Of a stretch of 64,000 nt of DNA, positions 28,942 to 39,139 are shown piece by piece; the first letter of the stretch is position 1; the number at the start of each line of letters is the position of its first letter. The position numbers were made by a program, and so were the translations under genes. Below the pieces are notes generated by a model, which was not told the DNA's origin, did no database searches, and was given only the letters and a program-made list of their open reading frames with translations. The stretch is from a bacterium (GTDB lineage Bacteria > Fidelibacterota > Marinisomatia > Marinisomatales > TCS55), in assembly GCA_004321715.1 (NCBI GenBank), contig SGYN01000005.1, positions 1 through 64,000 of the forward strand, read 5' to 3'.

Positions 28942-31560
28942 ATGAGAAGATTAATCGTTCCAATTTCATTACAATTTATTTTCATTTTTAGTATGGTCAA
29001 TATTTTGATGGCCGTAGAAATAAGCGGCATTGTAACAGATCAGGATGGAGTTCCATTACCTGGAGCAAACATCATGATTGAAGGTACAGCAACCGGATCT
29101 GCTTCGGATAGCGATGGCCGCTTTTTGTTTACCTATCAAGCTGATGGCGATTTTATTATCGTGGCATCATATATAGGATTTTCATCTTATCGTCAAACTT
29201 ATGGAGCAGGAGATATTGTATCTGATTTAACGATAGTATTAGGTCAGGGTAATTTATTTGGTCGAGAAGTCACTGTAATGGCACGGAAGAAGGAAGAGGC
29301 AATTAAGGAAGTTCCGATATCGATGGTAGCGATGCGGAAAGAAACAATTGAAGATATGGGAGCCACATCTATTGAAGATTTAACTACAATGGTGCCGAAC
29401 GTATTTGTTCGGGAAGATCCAGATGTTGATAGTTTTACCATTCGTGGTATCGAGGGTGGAGCACGTAATCCTGGAATGGGAACTACTGAGGGAGTGTATA
29501 TAGATGGTATTGTGATGGGTAGACCTGATTTTATTGTGTTAGATGTTGCAGATATGGAAAGCGTGGAGTTCCTACGTGGTCCCCAAGGCACATTATTTGG
29601 GAGGAACACCATTTCGGGTGCAATCAATTTAATTACGGTCAAGCCAAAGCCCGGGTTTTCTGGATCTGTATTAGTGGAGAATGGGAATTCTGGTCATCGA
29701 AAATTAAAAGTCTCAACAAACATGCAGTTAACGGATAATATTTATCAGAGGCTATCATTGTTTTCTTTTGATTTAGATGCACACCAAATCAATGCAAGCT
29801 CATACGCTGAGAGTGATGATATTTATAAAGATAATATTGGCATACGATATGCACTACGCGCATTGCCAACACCAAAACTTACCATCGATCTTACGTATGA
29901 TTATTTTAGTCAATATAATACGCAAATGGGTGAACATGTGTATGATTGGCATTTCAATAGTGACGTTCCTACGTATAATCGACAAAGGTTAGATTCTCTT
30001 GCTATTGAATTATATAAATTATATCCAGATGACATGTCTTATGTTGCGGATACAAATGGAGATATTACAGATAACGGCAATACATCATATAACCATGATG
30101 TAACTGGGTGGAATAAGAGATTAGTTCGTAGTCTTTCATTAAATACAGCATATCAAATTAATGACCAAATGAATTTTGTTGGTCTCTTTAGTTATAGAGA
30201 TGGTAGTCATAGATATTTTAATGATGAAGATGGTATTGGTTTGAATCTACTTACAGGTAAATGGACTGATATTGGTGAACAGAAAAGCGCTGAACTTCGT
30301 TTAGAATCAACAGTAGATAATTTATCCTGGATTGCAGGAGTATATTATTATCATATGGATGAGAGTCTGGATTCTCCAGTATTTCCAAAACCATTATTTT
30401 TTCATATTCGAGCAGGTATTCCTATGTTTTTGGCGAGACAATATGACGGAGTTACGGTTCATCCTTTTGGTAGCGGGACCACAGAAAGTATTGGTGCATT
30501 TGTATCAGCGGATTATAATATATCGGATCAATTAATGATTACTGGTGGTTTACGCTACACTCAAGATGATAAAGAGTTTACATATCGTCAAGATGGTTTA
30601 CCTACATTTGGTTATATACACTTTCCACCAGATACGGATGGAGATAATCTTCCTAACGGTCATTTTGATAGCACCGCTAGTTGGAGCGCAGTCACGCCAT
30701 CGTTTAGTATAAAAGTTGCTGCGACACCACTTACAAATATCTATGGCACTATATCAAAAGGATATAAAAGTGGGGGTTTTAATCTGGATTATGTATCAAG
30801 TTGGGAATCTGTCGCGATTCCATTTAAGCCAGAATTTATTACGAATTACGAAGTAGGAATTAAAACAGCAAATCGTAGAAATACCATGTATCTTAATACG
30901 GCATTCTTTTACATGGATTATATCAATATGCAACGAGCAATATTTCAAGATTTATACGAAGGATATACCATTAGCAATGCTGCAAGCTCATTGATCAAAG
31001 GTATTGAGACAGAGGTTTCAGTTCGTTTGTTTCAGAATGCTTTGACTTTAGTTGGTGGCTTTGGAATAACAGATGCAACATTTAATGAATTTAGAGATTC
31101 TTTTTTTAATGGATATTGGAATGAGGGAGAAGATTATATCGATGCGAATAATAATGGACAATATGATGATGAAGAGGAATGGACCGATATGGACAATGAT
31201 TTTTCTGGAGAAACAATATCTGCATTTCCAAGATATACGATGAATTTTTTAGCTGATTTTCGTCTTCCAATCAGTAATAAAATGTTGTTGGTAACACAAC
31301 TACAAGCGGATTTTATGGATGAAAAGCAAAGTCAACTATCTAGCACAGATGAGTATAATGAACTCCGTGATGATGCTCGTACCCTTGTTGATGCTCGCGT
31401 AGGTCTTGAAATAGGTTCATGGAATGTTTATTTTTGGATTCAAAACATGTTTAACGTTGAATATATTAGTTGGACTGGACAAAATAGTTATATTGGAGTC
31501 TTGGAACGAGATTATGGCTTACCTAGGAGACTAGGATTAAGAGCTTCCTATAGATTTTAA
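28942..31560 (+). CDS. TonB-dependent receptor with carboxypeptidase-like regulatory N-terminal domain
   Basis: 872 aa; ISGIVTDQDGVPLPGANIMIEGTATGSASDSDGRF; plug VPISMVAMRKETIEDMGATSIEDLTTMVPNV, RGPQGTLFGRNTISGAINLITVKP; C-terminal LGLRASYRF. Confidence 0.95.
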   Translation: MRRLIVPISLQFIFIFSMVNILMAVEISGIVTDQDGVPLPGANIMIEGTATGSASDSDGRFLFTYQADGDFIIVASYIGFSSYRQTYGAGDIVSDLTIVLGQGNLFGREVTVMARKKEEAIKEVPISMVAMRKETIEDMGATSIEDLTTMVPNVFVREDPDVDSFTIRGIEGGARNPGMGTTEGVYIDGIVMGRPDFIVLDVADMESVEFLRGPQGTLFGRNTISGAINLITVKPKPGFSGSVLVENGNSGHRKLKVSTNMQLTDNIYQRLSLFSFDLDAHQINASSYAESDDIYKDNIGIRYALRALPTPKLTIDLTYDYFSQYNTQMGEHVYDWHFNSDVPTYNRQRLDSLAIELYKLYPDDMSYVADTNGDITDNGNTSYNHDVTGWNKRLVRSLSLNTAYQINDQMNFVGLFSYRDGSHRYFNDEDGIGLNLLTGKWTDIGEQKSAELRLESTVDNLSWIAGVYYYHMDESLDSPVFPKPLFFHIRAGIPMFLARQYDGVTVHPFGSGTTESIGAFVSADYNISDQLMITGGLRYTQDDKEFTYRQDGLPTFGYIHFPPDTDGDNLPNGHFDSTASWSAVTPSFSIKVAATPLTNIYGTISKGYKSGGFNLDYVSSWESVAIPFKPEFITNYEVGIKTANRRNTMYLNTAFFYMDYINMQRAIFQDLYEGYTISNAASSLIKGIETEVSVRLFQNALTLVGGFGITDATFNEFRDSFFNGYWNEGEDYIDANNNGQYDDEEEWTDMDNDFSGETISAFPRYTMNFLADFRLPISNKMLLVTQLQADFMDEKQSQLSSTDEYNELRDDARTLVDARVGLEIGSWNVYFWIQNMFNVEYISWTGQNSYIGVLERDYGLPRRLGLRASYRF

Positions 31561-31561
31561 A

Positions 31562-31882
31562 ATGAGATTCTTATTTATATTCTTATTTGTATTTGCATGT
31601 AGCACAAAAGAGATGGATAAATTAAATCAAATTGTAGAAGCCTCTTGTGGCCAATGCATGTTTGCTATGGTTGAGCAAGTAGGATGCGATCTTGCTATTA
31701 GAATAAATGAAAAATCATATTTTGTTCGTGGAGCAGCCATTGACGATTTTGGAGATGCTCATGCCGAGGATGGTTTTTGTAACTCTATACGCAAAGCAAA
31801 GGTAAAAGGGCATGTTGAAGAATCAATATTTATAGTGTCTTCCTTTGAGCTATTATCCGATGATCCATCGCCAGAATCTTGA
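31562..31882 (+). CDS. DUF6370-like small lipoprotein
   Basis: 106 aa; FACS lipobox; CGQCMFAMVEQVGCDLAIRINEKSYFVRGAAIDDFGDAHAEDGFCNSIRKAKVKG. Confidence 0.7.
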   Translation: MRFLFIFLFVFACSTKEMDKLNQIVEASCGQCMFAMVEQVGCDLAIRINEKSYFVRGAAIDDFGDAHAEDGFCNSIRKAKVKGHVEESIFIVSSFELLSDDPSPES

Positions 31883-31901
31883 CTCATTAATCTTTAGTTA
31901 C

Positions 31902-32411
31902 GTGAAAAAATTACTATTTATTTTATGTTTCACCAGTGCAATCAACGCACAGTTTGATCCTCCAAATATTGAATACAAAGGGTTCTCAAAAATAGATTGT
32001 TTAGGTCTAATTGTATCAGGCTTAGAAGAGGAAGTACTATTATCAGAAATGGAGAAAATATTTTTTACAATTGGCCAAGAAACATTATCTAAAAATGTAA
32101 CACTAGGTTCTTTTACTGATTGTCCACTTTATCCATTATCTATCCAGTTTGTCACAAAACAAAATAAAGATGGTACATTTTCTGGAACCATAAGCGTTGC
32201 AGTAGAAGCAACTGTTGAGTCAACAACCATTGAAGTAAAATATCCTTCTGTCGATCGAGAAAACTGGTATTATCAAGTTGGATTTATGCCAATAATTGAA
32301 GATAAAATTGTATTAAATAATTCTGATAATACTTATATCTTACATGAAACAAAGATGCTAATGCAGAAAGTATTGGATCAATTTGCATTATATTCGATCG
32401 AATATCCTTGA
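31902..32411 (+). CDS. Hypothetical secreted protein
   Basis: GTG start at 31902 gives signal peptide MKKLLFILCFTSAINAQ; no recognised family. Confidence 0.65.
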   Translation: MKKLLFILCFTSAINAQFDPPNIEYKGFSKIDCLGLIVSGLEEEVLLSEMEKIFFTIGQETLSKNVTLGSFTDCPLYPLSIQFVTKQNKDGTFSGTISVAVEATVESTTIEVKYPSVDRENWYYQVGFMPIIEDKIVLNNSDNTYILHETKMLMQKVLDQFALYSIEYP

Positions 32412-32497
32412 TAGCAAACTATTCATTTATTTTTTAACGAAAAAAGAATAGTATATGACTTTAAACTAATAAGTAATTTTTGATTTAAGGGGAAAAT

Positions 32498-33286
32498 ATG
32501 AGTGATTACATAAAAATAAATTCTGAGGACTCAATTTTAAAGATAGGATTCAATCGTCCAGATAAGAAAAATGCATTGAATTCAGAAATGTATTACGCAG
32601 TTAGAGATGCATTAGTTTCCGCTAGTGAAGATTCGAAAATTCGAGTGATAGTATTATATGGAGAAGGAGGAGATTTTACTTCCGGAAATGACGTTAAAGA
32701 TTTTTTAGCATTTGCTACTACAAAAACATCGCAAGAAAATGATATTCAATTTCCAGCAAAAGAATTTTTAGATGTATTAATACCATATAATAAACCTATT
32801 ATTGCTGCAGTAGATGGTATGGCAATTGGTATTGGTGCAACCATGACTATGCATTGCGACCTTGTATATGCTTCAACAGAGGCAAAATTTCACATGCCCT
32901 TTGTTAATCTTGGCTTAAATCCCGAAGCAGGCACAACTTTTTTTCTTCCTAAATTGGTAGGATATCATAATGCAGCAGAAATTCTTCTTTCAGGCGATAT
33001 GATTACTTCCCAAAGAGCATATGAGATGGGATTTGTTAATGGTGTTGTTAAACAGTCAGAATTAATGGATGTTGCAATCAATAAGGCAAAAAGGATTGCT
33101 GAATTAGCACCTACACCAGTTCGTTTAGCAAAGCAAATGATGAAAGAACATTTTATTGATCAATTAATTGAAGCAAATCAAAATGAGTTTAATAGTTTTG
33201 TTAATCGTATGAGTTCACCAGAAGCATTAGAAGCTATGCAAGCATTTATGCAAAAAAGGAAACCAGACTTTTCTCAATTTGAGTAA
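32498..33286 (+). CDS. Enoyl-CoA hydratase/isomerase family protein
   Basis: 262 aa; IGFNRPDKKNALNSEMY, GGDFTSGNDVKDF, AVDGMAIGIGATM, NLGLNPEAGTT. Confidence 0.92.
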   Translation: MSDYIKINSEDSILKIGFNRPDKKNALNSEMYYAVRDALVSASEDSKIRVIVLYGEGGDFTSGNDVKDFLAFATTKTSQENDIQFPAKEFLDVLIPYNKPIIAAVDGMAIGIGATMTMHCDLVYASTEAKFHMPFVNLGLNPEAGTTFFLPKLVGYHNAAEILLSGDMITSQRAYEMGFVNGVVKQSELMDVAINKAKRIAELAPTPVRLAKQMMKEHFIDQLIEANQNEFNSFVNRMSSPEALEAMQAFMQKRKPDFSQFE

Positions 33287-33317
33287 TATGTATTTAATAT
33301 AATAGTAGGGGAATAAA

Positions 33318-33551
33318 ATGAAACAATATCTTATTGGATTAACTACAGGATTAATTTTATCATCATTTATATTTTTTTTTATGGGTCAAACCGATTATAA
33401 AATGAAATCATGGGAAGCAAGACCTGAAAAATCAAATGATGAGCTTTTCTCATTACTAAAAGATATCCAAATTGAAATTAAGGATGGAATTAATTGCGAA
33501 GGTGGATATGTTGAATATGTAACAAGAGGCGTTAAGGTTGATTGTGATTAG
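33318..33551 (+). CDS. Small membrane-anchored hypothetical protein
   Basis: 77 aa; MKQYLIGLTTGLILSSFIFFFMGQT anchor; SD-like AGGGG upstream. Confidence 0.6.
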   Translation: MKQYLIGLTTGLILSSFIFFFMGQTDYKMKSWEARPEKSNDELFSLLKDIQIEIKDGINCEGGYVEYVTRGVKVDCD

Positions 33552-33605
33552 CTATTATTTAATAATATCAAAAAATATAAATGAATATTCAGCCATTTAA
33601 TTTAT

Positions 33606-34571
33606 ATGCCTAATAAGTCTGCGATTAATTTAATAAAGGCAGAAATATCTGCACTTAATTCACTTCTTAAAACAATTGACGATTCATTTGATATGGCTGT
33701 AGATCTTATCGTTAATTGTGCTGGAAAAGTAATTGTAATTGGCATTGGGAAATCTGGACATGTTGGAAATAAAATGGCAGCAACATTTGCTAGTTTAGGT
33801 ACACCAGCATTCTTTTTACACGCGGGAGACGCACTGCATGGAGATTTAGGAATGATCGCTAATAAGGATGTTTGTATCCTGGTTTCTTATAGTGGAAATA
33901 GTACCGAATTAGTAGAAATATTAAAGCCCATTAAACGTATTGATGCCAATACAATTTCAATTACTGGAAAACCTGACTCTACTTTAGCAAAACAGACTGA
34001 TTTACATCTCGATATTGGAGTTCGTATAGAAGCCGATCCATTAGGGTTAGCACCAACTTCCAGCTCTACAGCAACTCTTGTTTTAGGTGACGCATTAGCA
34101 ATAGCTGTAATGGAGAACCGTGGTTTTAAAGAGCAAGATTTTGCGGATAGACATCCTGGTGGTATTTTAGGTAAAAAACTATTACTTACTGTAGATCAAA
34201 TTTTCCATGAAGGCGATTCAATCCCATTAATAAATAAAAATAATAATATACAAGAAGCCTTATTAATAATTTCTGAAAAAGGGCTTGGGTTTACAGGTGT
34301 AGTAAATGATAAGAATATTCTAATTGGAATTATTACAGATGGAGATATTCGTAGAACGTTTGAAAAAGGTCAAAATGATTTATTTAATCTAAATGTAGAA
34401 TCTATTATGACTTCTACCCCTAGAAGTATTCCGACAAATACATTAGCGATAAAAGCATTAGAGATTATGGAGGAGCACAGTATTACATCCCTTTTTGTTC
34501 ATAATCATAATAATCCAGATGAATTAAGAGGCGTAATACATATTCATGATATTCTTAATTCAGGTATATAG
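33606..34571 (+). CDS. kdsD: Arabinose-5-phosphate isomerase (KpsF/GutQ family)
   Basis: 321 aa; SIS domain (GIGKSGHVGNKMAATFASLGTPAFFLHAGDALHGDLGM) plus two CBS domains. Confidence 0.95.
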   Translation: MPNKSAINLIKAEISALNSLLKTIDDSFDMAVDLIVNCAGKVIVIGIGKSGHVGNKMAATFASLGTPAFFLHAGDALHGDLGMIANKDVCILVSYSGNSTELVEILKPIKRIDANTISITGKPDSTLAKQTDLHLDIGVRIEADPLGLAPTSSSTATLVLGDALAIAVMENRGFKEQDFADRHPGGILGKKLLLTVDQIFHEGDSIPLINKNNNIQEALLIISEKGLGFTGVVNDKNILIGIITDGDIRRTFEKGQNDLFNLNVESIMTSTPRSIPTNTLAIKALEIMEEHSITSLFVHNHNNPDELRGVIHIHDILNSGI

Positions 34572-34604
34572 TATTTTAATACTTTAATTCTCTAGTATTT
34601 CTAT

Positions 34605-36161
34605 ATGAAATTACATTGGCTTGATGTTGTTGCTCTCGTTTCATATCTACTAATAATTATTTCTGTAGGAATATATTTCTCACGAAAAAATACAACAACT
34701 GAGGGCTATTTTGTAGGGAACAGATCGTATTCGGGATGGGTGATTGGCTTGAGTATGATTGGTACTTCTATTAGTTCGATAACATTCCTTGCATATCCTG
34801 CAGATAGTTTCAAAACATCTTGGTTGAGATTTTTACCAAATATTGTACTTCCTATTGTTATAATAACATCTGCATATTTATTTCTTCCTTTTTTTAAACG
34901 CAATAATATTTTATCCGCTTACGAATATCTAGAGGAAAGATTTGGTCCATCGGTCAGAACCTATGGTGCAATTACATTTCTAATAGGTCAACTAGTTCGA
35001 ATAAGTCTCATATTGTATCTACTATCATTAATGATTCATGAAGTAACTAGCTTAACTATATTGCAAAGTATTTTGTTATCTGGAATAACGGTCGGTATAT
35101 ATACAATTTTGGGAGGAATTGAAGCAGTAATATGGACCGATGTAATACAGACAATTACTTTAGTATTTGGTGGTCTGATATGTATTGGAGTTATTATACA
35201 TCAGTTACCTGGAGGGTTATATCAAATTATAGATATTGCATTAGTAAATAATAAATTAAGTTTTTCAGAATTAAAAGATGGTGTACTACATCCTATATCG
35301 TGGGGTGTATCATTATCAAATAAGACAGGAGTTATGATGATTTTCTTGGGATTATCATGGTTTTTCCAGGAATACATTACAAATCAAAATATCATTCAGA
35401 GATATGCAGCAACAAAAAATGAATCTGAAGCACGTAAAGCTATGTTTATATCTTCTATAAATATTCCAATCTGGGCTTTTTTTATGTTTTTAGGAACAGC
35501 ATTATATGCGTACTTCCAAGTTTATCCATCAGATCCTGCTAATGAAATGCTAATTGGAGAACGTAACGCAGAAGACATTTTGCCTTATTTTATAATATAT
35601 TATTTACCAGCAGGTATATCTGGTTTAATTATTGCTGCTGCAATTGCTGCTGCAATGTCTTCATTAGACTCTAGTATCAATTCTATTTCTACAGTAAGTA
35701 TTCATGATATTTATCGTCGATATTTAGTTCCAAACAAAGATGATTTACATTATTTACATGCTGCCTGGTATATAGCTACGTTTGCAACAATTATTATGAT
35801 TATTGGTTCTTGTATATTGGCATTTTCAAAAATGAATACACTGCAGGATACGTATAATACAATAGGTTCTGTAGTAATGGGCGGTGTACTTGGTCTATAT
35901 TTATTAGGTTTTTGTACTAAACGAGGTAATCAAAAATCTGTATGGTTTGGTATAACTTTAACGATGATATTCTCTTTATGGACAGTGCTCGCTAAATACA
36001 GTTTTCTTCCGTATTGGCTACAAGCGCCATTTGATTTATACTATACTGGAATTATAGGACAAATAGTTATGTTTGCAGGAATCTTTGTTGCTGCAGTATT
36101 ATTTTCGGATTCAAAGAAAAATTTAAAAAATTTAACTATCTGGACAAAAAGCAATAAATGA
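34605..36161 (+). CDS. Sodium:solute symporter (SSS family)
   Basis: 518 aa; GYFVGNRSYSGWVIGLSMIGTSISS, YTILGGIEAVIWTDVIQ, AAAMSSLDSSINS. Confidence 0.93.
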   Translation: MKLHWLDVVALVSYLLIIISVGIYFSRKNTTTEGYFVGNRSYSGWVIGLSMIGTSISSITFLAYPADSFKTSWLRFLPNIVLPIVIITSAYLFLPFFKRNNILSAYEYLEERFGPSVRTYGAITFLIGQLVRISLILYLLSLMIHEVTSLTILQSILLSGITVGIYTILGGIEAVIWTDVIQTITLVFGGLICIGVIIHQLPGGLYQIIDIALVNNKLSFSELKDGVLHPISWGVSLSNKTGVMMIFLGLSWFFQEYITNQNIIQRYAATKNESEARKAMFISSINIPIWAFFMFLGTALYAYFQVYPSDPANEMLIGERNAEDILPYFIIYYLPAGISGLIIAAAIAAAMSSLDSSINSISTVSIHDIYRRYLVPNKDDLHYLHAAWYIATFATIIMIIGSCILAFSKMNTLQDTYNTIGSVVMGGVLGLYLLGFCTKRGNQKSVWFGITLTMIFSLWTVLAKYSFLPYWLQAPFDLYYTGIIGQIVMFAGIFVAAVLFSDSKKNLKNLTIWTKSNK

Positions 36162-36234
36162 AATTGGTAAATTGCTATTTGTAATCATACAGTGTAAGAT
36201 TAATGAAAGATATTAGTATAGAATTTAAATAGCT

Positions 36235-37233
36235 TTGTATAGCGTATTTATAGATTGGGTCTTCTTGGAAGACAATAGCAAGGAACTTAATGGGTTCTTA
36301 ACTGCTATGAATAAAAAAAGAAGTGACCTTTTTTTTACCATTCTTGTCCCCAAAAAATCTCATTTTTCTCGGCGGTTAGACCAATTTAAGAATGTAGAAT
36401 ATGTGAAGGATATTGAAAATAGGTTTGAAGAGCCTGGTAAAGAAATCTCTTCAATGCCTTATATAAATAAATATATATATGATAAGCTTGATAAACTGCA
36501 GAAGAACGAACATTCTGGATTATCACATAAAGATAAACGCGTTATGAATTTAATGGAAAATATGCGTGAGTCTTTTTTTATGTCAGAAAGATGGGCGGCA
36601 ACGTATAATCCGGCTAACTTTAGATCCGTACAGGAGAATAACGATAAACCGCGATTGTTTTGGAGAGATTGGGATGTAGATCTAGTATTATCTTTTCACC
36701 CAGCTATTATGCATAAGCACATAAACCATTTTAAGAAAAATACAGATATGGATCCTCAATATATTAGTTTATGTAGTACCCAATATTGGGAAATCATCAA
36801 AAAATGGGATGGTCATCTATCTATTCCATCAATATTTCGAAACAAAAATAACCATGGGTTTTTTGTTGAAAATAATGATATAGCAGTTGAACTATTTTCA
36901 TCTATAATGAGAATGAATGATAAAAAACTTTTACAAAAATATGTTCGATTATTAAGCACTATTAATTTTAATTGGAAAAAAGGGAAAACTCTTGATTCAT
37001 TAAATCACATAATATCGGATGCAGTTGACAATTTGAAACCATTAAAAAAAGTAAACCCTGCGTATCAAAAAATGAGAAACTTTATCCGCACAAAAAAACT
37101 TGTAAGTAAAAGAGAGTTAATTAATAAAATGGAATGGGGGAAAACTTCTAACTTTCAACCCTATAGAAATAGGTTGCGGATGGAAAAAAATATTAGGTTT
37201 ATTAATAACAACTCCTATGAATGGAAAGTTTGA
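36235..37233 (+). CDS. Hypothetical protein
   Basis: 332 aa open frame between co-oriented genes; TTG start with an in-frame TAA just upstream; no recognised family. Confidence 0.6.
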   Translation: MYSVFIDWVFLEDNSKELNGFLTAMNKKRSDLFFTILVPKKSHFSRRLDQFKNVEYVKDIENRFEEPGKEISSMPYINKYIYDKLDKLQKNEHSGLSHKDKRVMNLMENMRESFFMSERWAATYNPANFRSVQENNDKPRLFWRDWDVDLVLSFHPAIMHKHINHFKKNTDMDPQYISLCSTQYWEIIKKWDGHLSIPSIFRNKNNHGFFVENNDIAVELFSSIMRMNDKKLLQKYVRLLSTINFNWKKGKTLDSLNHIISDAVDNLKPLKKVNPAYQKMRNFIRTKKLVSKRELINKMEWGKTSNFQPYRNRLRMEKNIRFINNNSYEWKV

Positions 37234-37285
37234 TTACTATTAATAATGTTTATAAGCACCGGATATAACCATTACCATAATAAAT

Positions 37286-37636
37286 ATGACTTTTAATATT
37301 ATAAAAATACTTATATCAGCTATTCTTATTGCTCTTATTTCTGAGATTTCAAAACGTAGTACGTTCCTTGGAGCAGTCCTTGCTTCTATACCACTTGTAT
37401 CTGTTATGGCCATGATTTGGTTATATATTGATACAAATGATTCTGCACAAGTTGTTCAATTATCCAAAGGTATCTTTTGGCTAGTAATCCCATCATTGGT
37501 TTTATTTATAACTTTCCCTTTTTTCATTCGATTGCAATTTTCTTTTTATGGTGCTTTATCATTAGCAATTCTTGCTATGGTAGGTACTTATTTTATTACT
37601 ATAGCAGTCTTGGAAAAATTTGATATTTATCTTTAA
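37286..37636 (+). CDS. DUF3147-like small membrane protein
   Basis: 116 aa, 4 TM; LIALISEISKRSTFLGAVLASIPLVSVMAMIWLYIDT. Confidence 0.7.
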   Translation: MTFNIIKILISAILIALISEISKRSTFLGAVLASIPLVSVMAMIWLYIDTNDSAQVVQLSKGIFWLVIPSLVLFITFPFFIRLQFSFYGALSLAILAMVGTYFITIAVLEKFDIYL

Positions 37637-37678
37637 AATATTTATCTAAAAATAATTTTATTTATTAAATAGTATAAA

Positions 37679-39139
37679 ATGAAAATAAATGTAAAAAAAT
37701 TATTTAGAATAATTATCCCTATAGTTTGGCTTATCCTTTTTGGCCGCTTACTCAGTAGAGATTATTTTATTGAAAAGCTTGATATACGTGAAAAACAAGC
37801 AATACAACGAGGACTTGAAGAATCTTATATGGGTATTTATTTTAAAAATGAACGAATAGGATATGTAAAAAATCACGTGGTGAAAAATGCCAATGATTCT
37901 TTCAACCTTGAACAAGAAGCTGTTATGAACTTAAATATATTAGATAATACATATCCCGTTAAAATGAGTCTTAGTGCTGAATTAAACAATGAATCTCTTT
38001 TAAAGAATTTTCGGTTTAATTTGATTTCTACATTCTATGAACTACATGCAACAGGGGAGGTTGTTGGTAATGAGGTTCATTATAGTATGAATACAGGTAA
38101 AGATGAATCTTCAAATATTATTCAACTAAATGATGCGCCATTTATTTCAACACACATGAGAAGTTATTTACTTCATAATGATATTAAAGAGGGAGAAAAA
38201 TATAAAATTCCTTATTTTGATCCAGTTACAATGTCTGGTCAAGAGTCTATCATTGAATATAAAGGTTTCAAAAAAGAATTCATTAGAGAAAAAGGTCGTA
38301 TTTATAATTTGCATCATTTTGTGGAATCAATAGCAGGTATGCGGATTGATTTTTTTCTTGATCAAGATGGTAATGTGATAAAAGAAACTTCCCCGGTAGG
38401 TTTTGTATTTTATTCTGAACCAGAATTTCGTGCGAAAGATATTATATCAAAAGGTAAAGAATTATTAGGTGCAGTTTCTGTACCAGCTATTGGGGAAATG
38501 CATAATTTATCTGAACTATCAACAATTAGTTACCGTTTAACTTTACCGGAAGATCAAAATTTTAATTTAAATCAAGACCGTCAGGTATTTAATAATAATA
38601 TTTTAGTTATAGATAAAGAAGAAATGCCTGATGAAAATGCAAGTATTTGTATTGATGATAATGATTTGTTAAAGGCTACTCCATATATACAATCGGATAA
38701 CAAGTTTATTATGGAACAAGCTGAAACAATTATTAGTAATGCAAATAATGACCTACAAAAAGTTGAAGCACTAATTAATTGGGTCTATGTAAATATTGAA
38801 AAAAAACCTGTATTAAGTATTCCTGATGCAGTTACAACACTACGTACGCGTGTAGGGGATTGCAATGAACATGCTGCTCTTTTTGCTGCATTATCTAGGA
38901 GTGTATCTATTCCTGCAAGAGTAGCTGCAGGAGTAACATATCATAATGGTAAGTTTTATTATCATGCTTGGAATGAGGTTTGCATTAATGGTAAATGGAT
39001 TAGTTTGGATACAACAAACAATCAATTCCCAGCTGATTTATCTCATATAAAATTTGTAGAAGGTGAAACAATTGAACAAGTAAAGATAGGAGCATTATTA
39101 GGGAGATTAACAATTCAAATATTAGGGAGTAACAGTTGA
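37679..39139 (+). CDS. Transglutaminase-like domain protein
   Basis: 486 aa; N-terminal TM; TLRTRVGDCNEHAALFAALSRSVSIPARVAAGVTY...YYHAWNEV. Confidence 0.88.
   Translation: MKINVKKLFRIIIPIVWLILFGRLLSRDYFIEKLDIREKQAIQRGLEESYMGIYFKNERIGYVKNHVVKNANDSFNLEQEAVMNLNILDNTYPVKMSLSAELNNESLLKNFRFNLISTFYELHATGEVVGNEVHYSMNTGKDESSNIIQLNDAPFISTHMRSYLLHNDIKEGEKYKIPYFDPVTMSGQESIIEYKGFKKEFIREKGRIYNLHHFVESIAGMRIDFFLDQDGNVIKETSPVGFVFYSEPEFRAKDIISKGKELLGAVSVPAIGEMHNLSELSTISYRLTLPEDQNFNLNQDRQVFNNNILVIDKEEMPDENASICIDDNDLLKATPYIQSDNKFIMEQAETIISNANNDLQKVEALINWVYVNIEKKPVLSIPDAVTTLRTRVGDCNEHAALFAALSRSVSIPARVAAGVTYHNGKFYYHAWNEVCINGKWISLDTTNNQFPADLSHIKFVEGETIEQVKIGALLGRLTIQILGSNS

Noticed and set aside
29244-29642. 132-aa minus-strand ORF
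   Set aside because: Antisense to the TonB receptor plug domain; no family signature.
34706-34903. 65-aa minus-strand ORF
   Set aside because: Antisense to the SSS transporter; no independent support.
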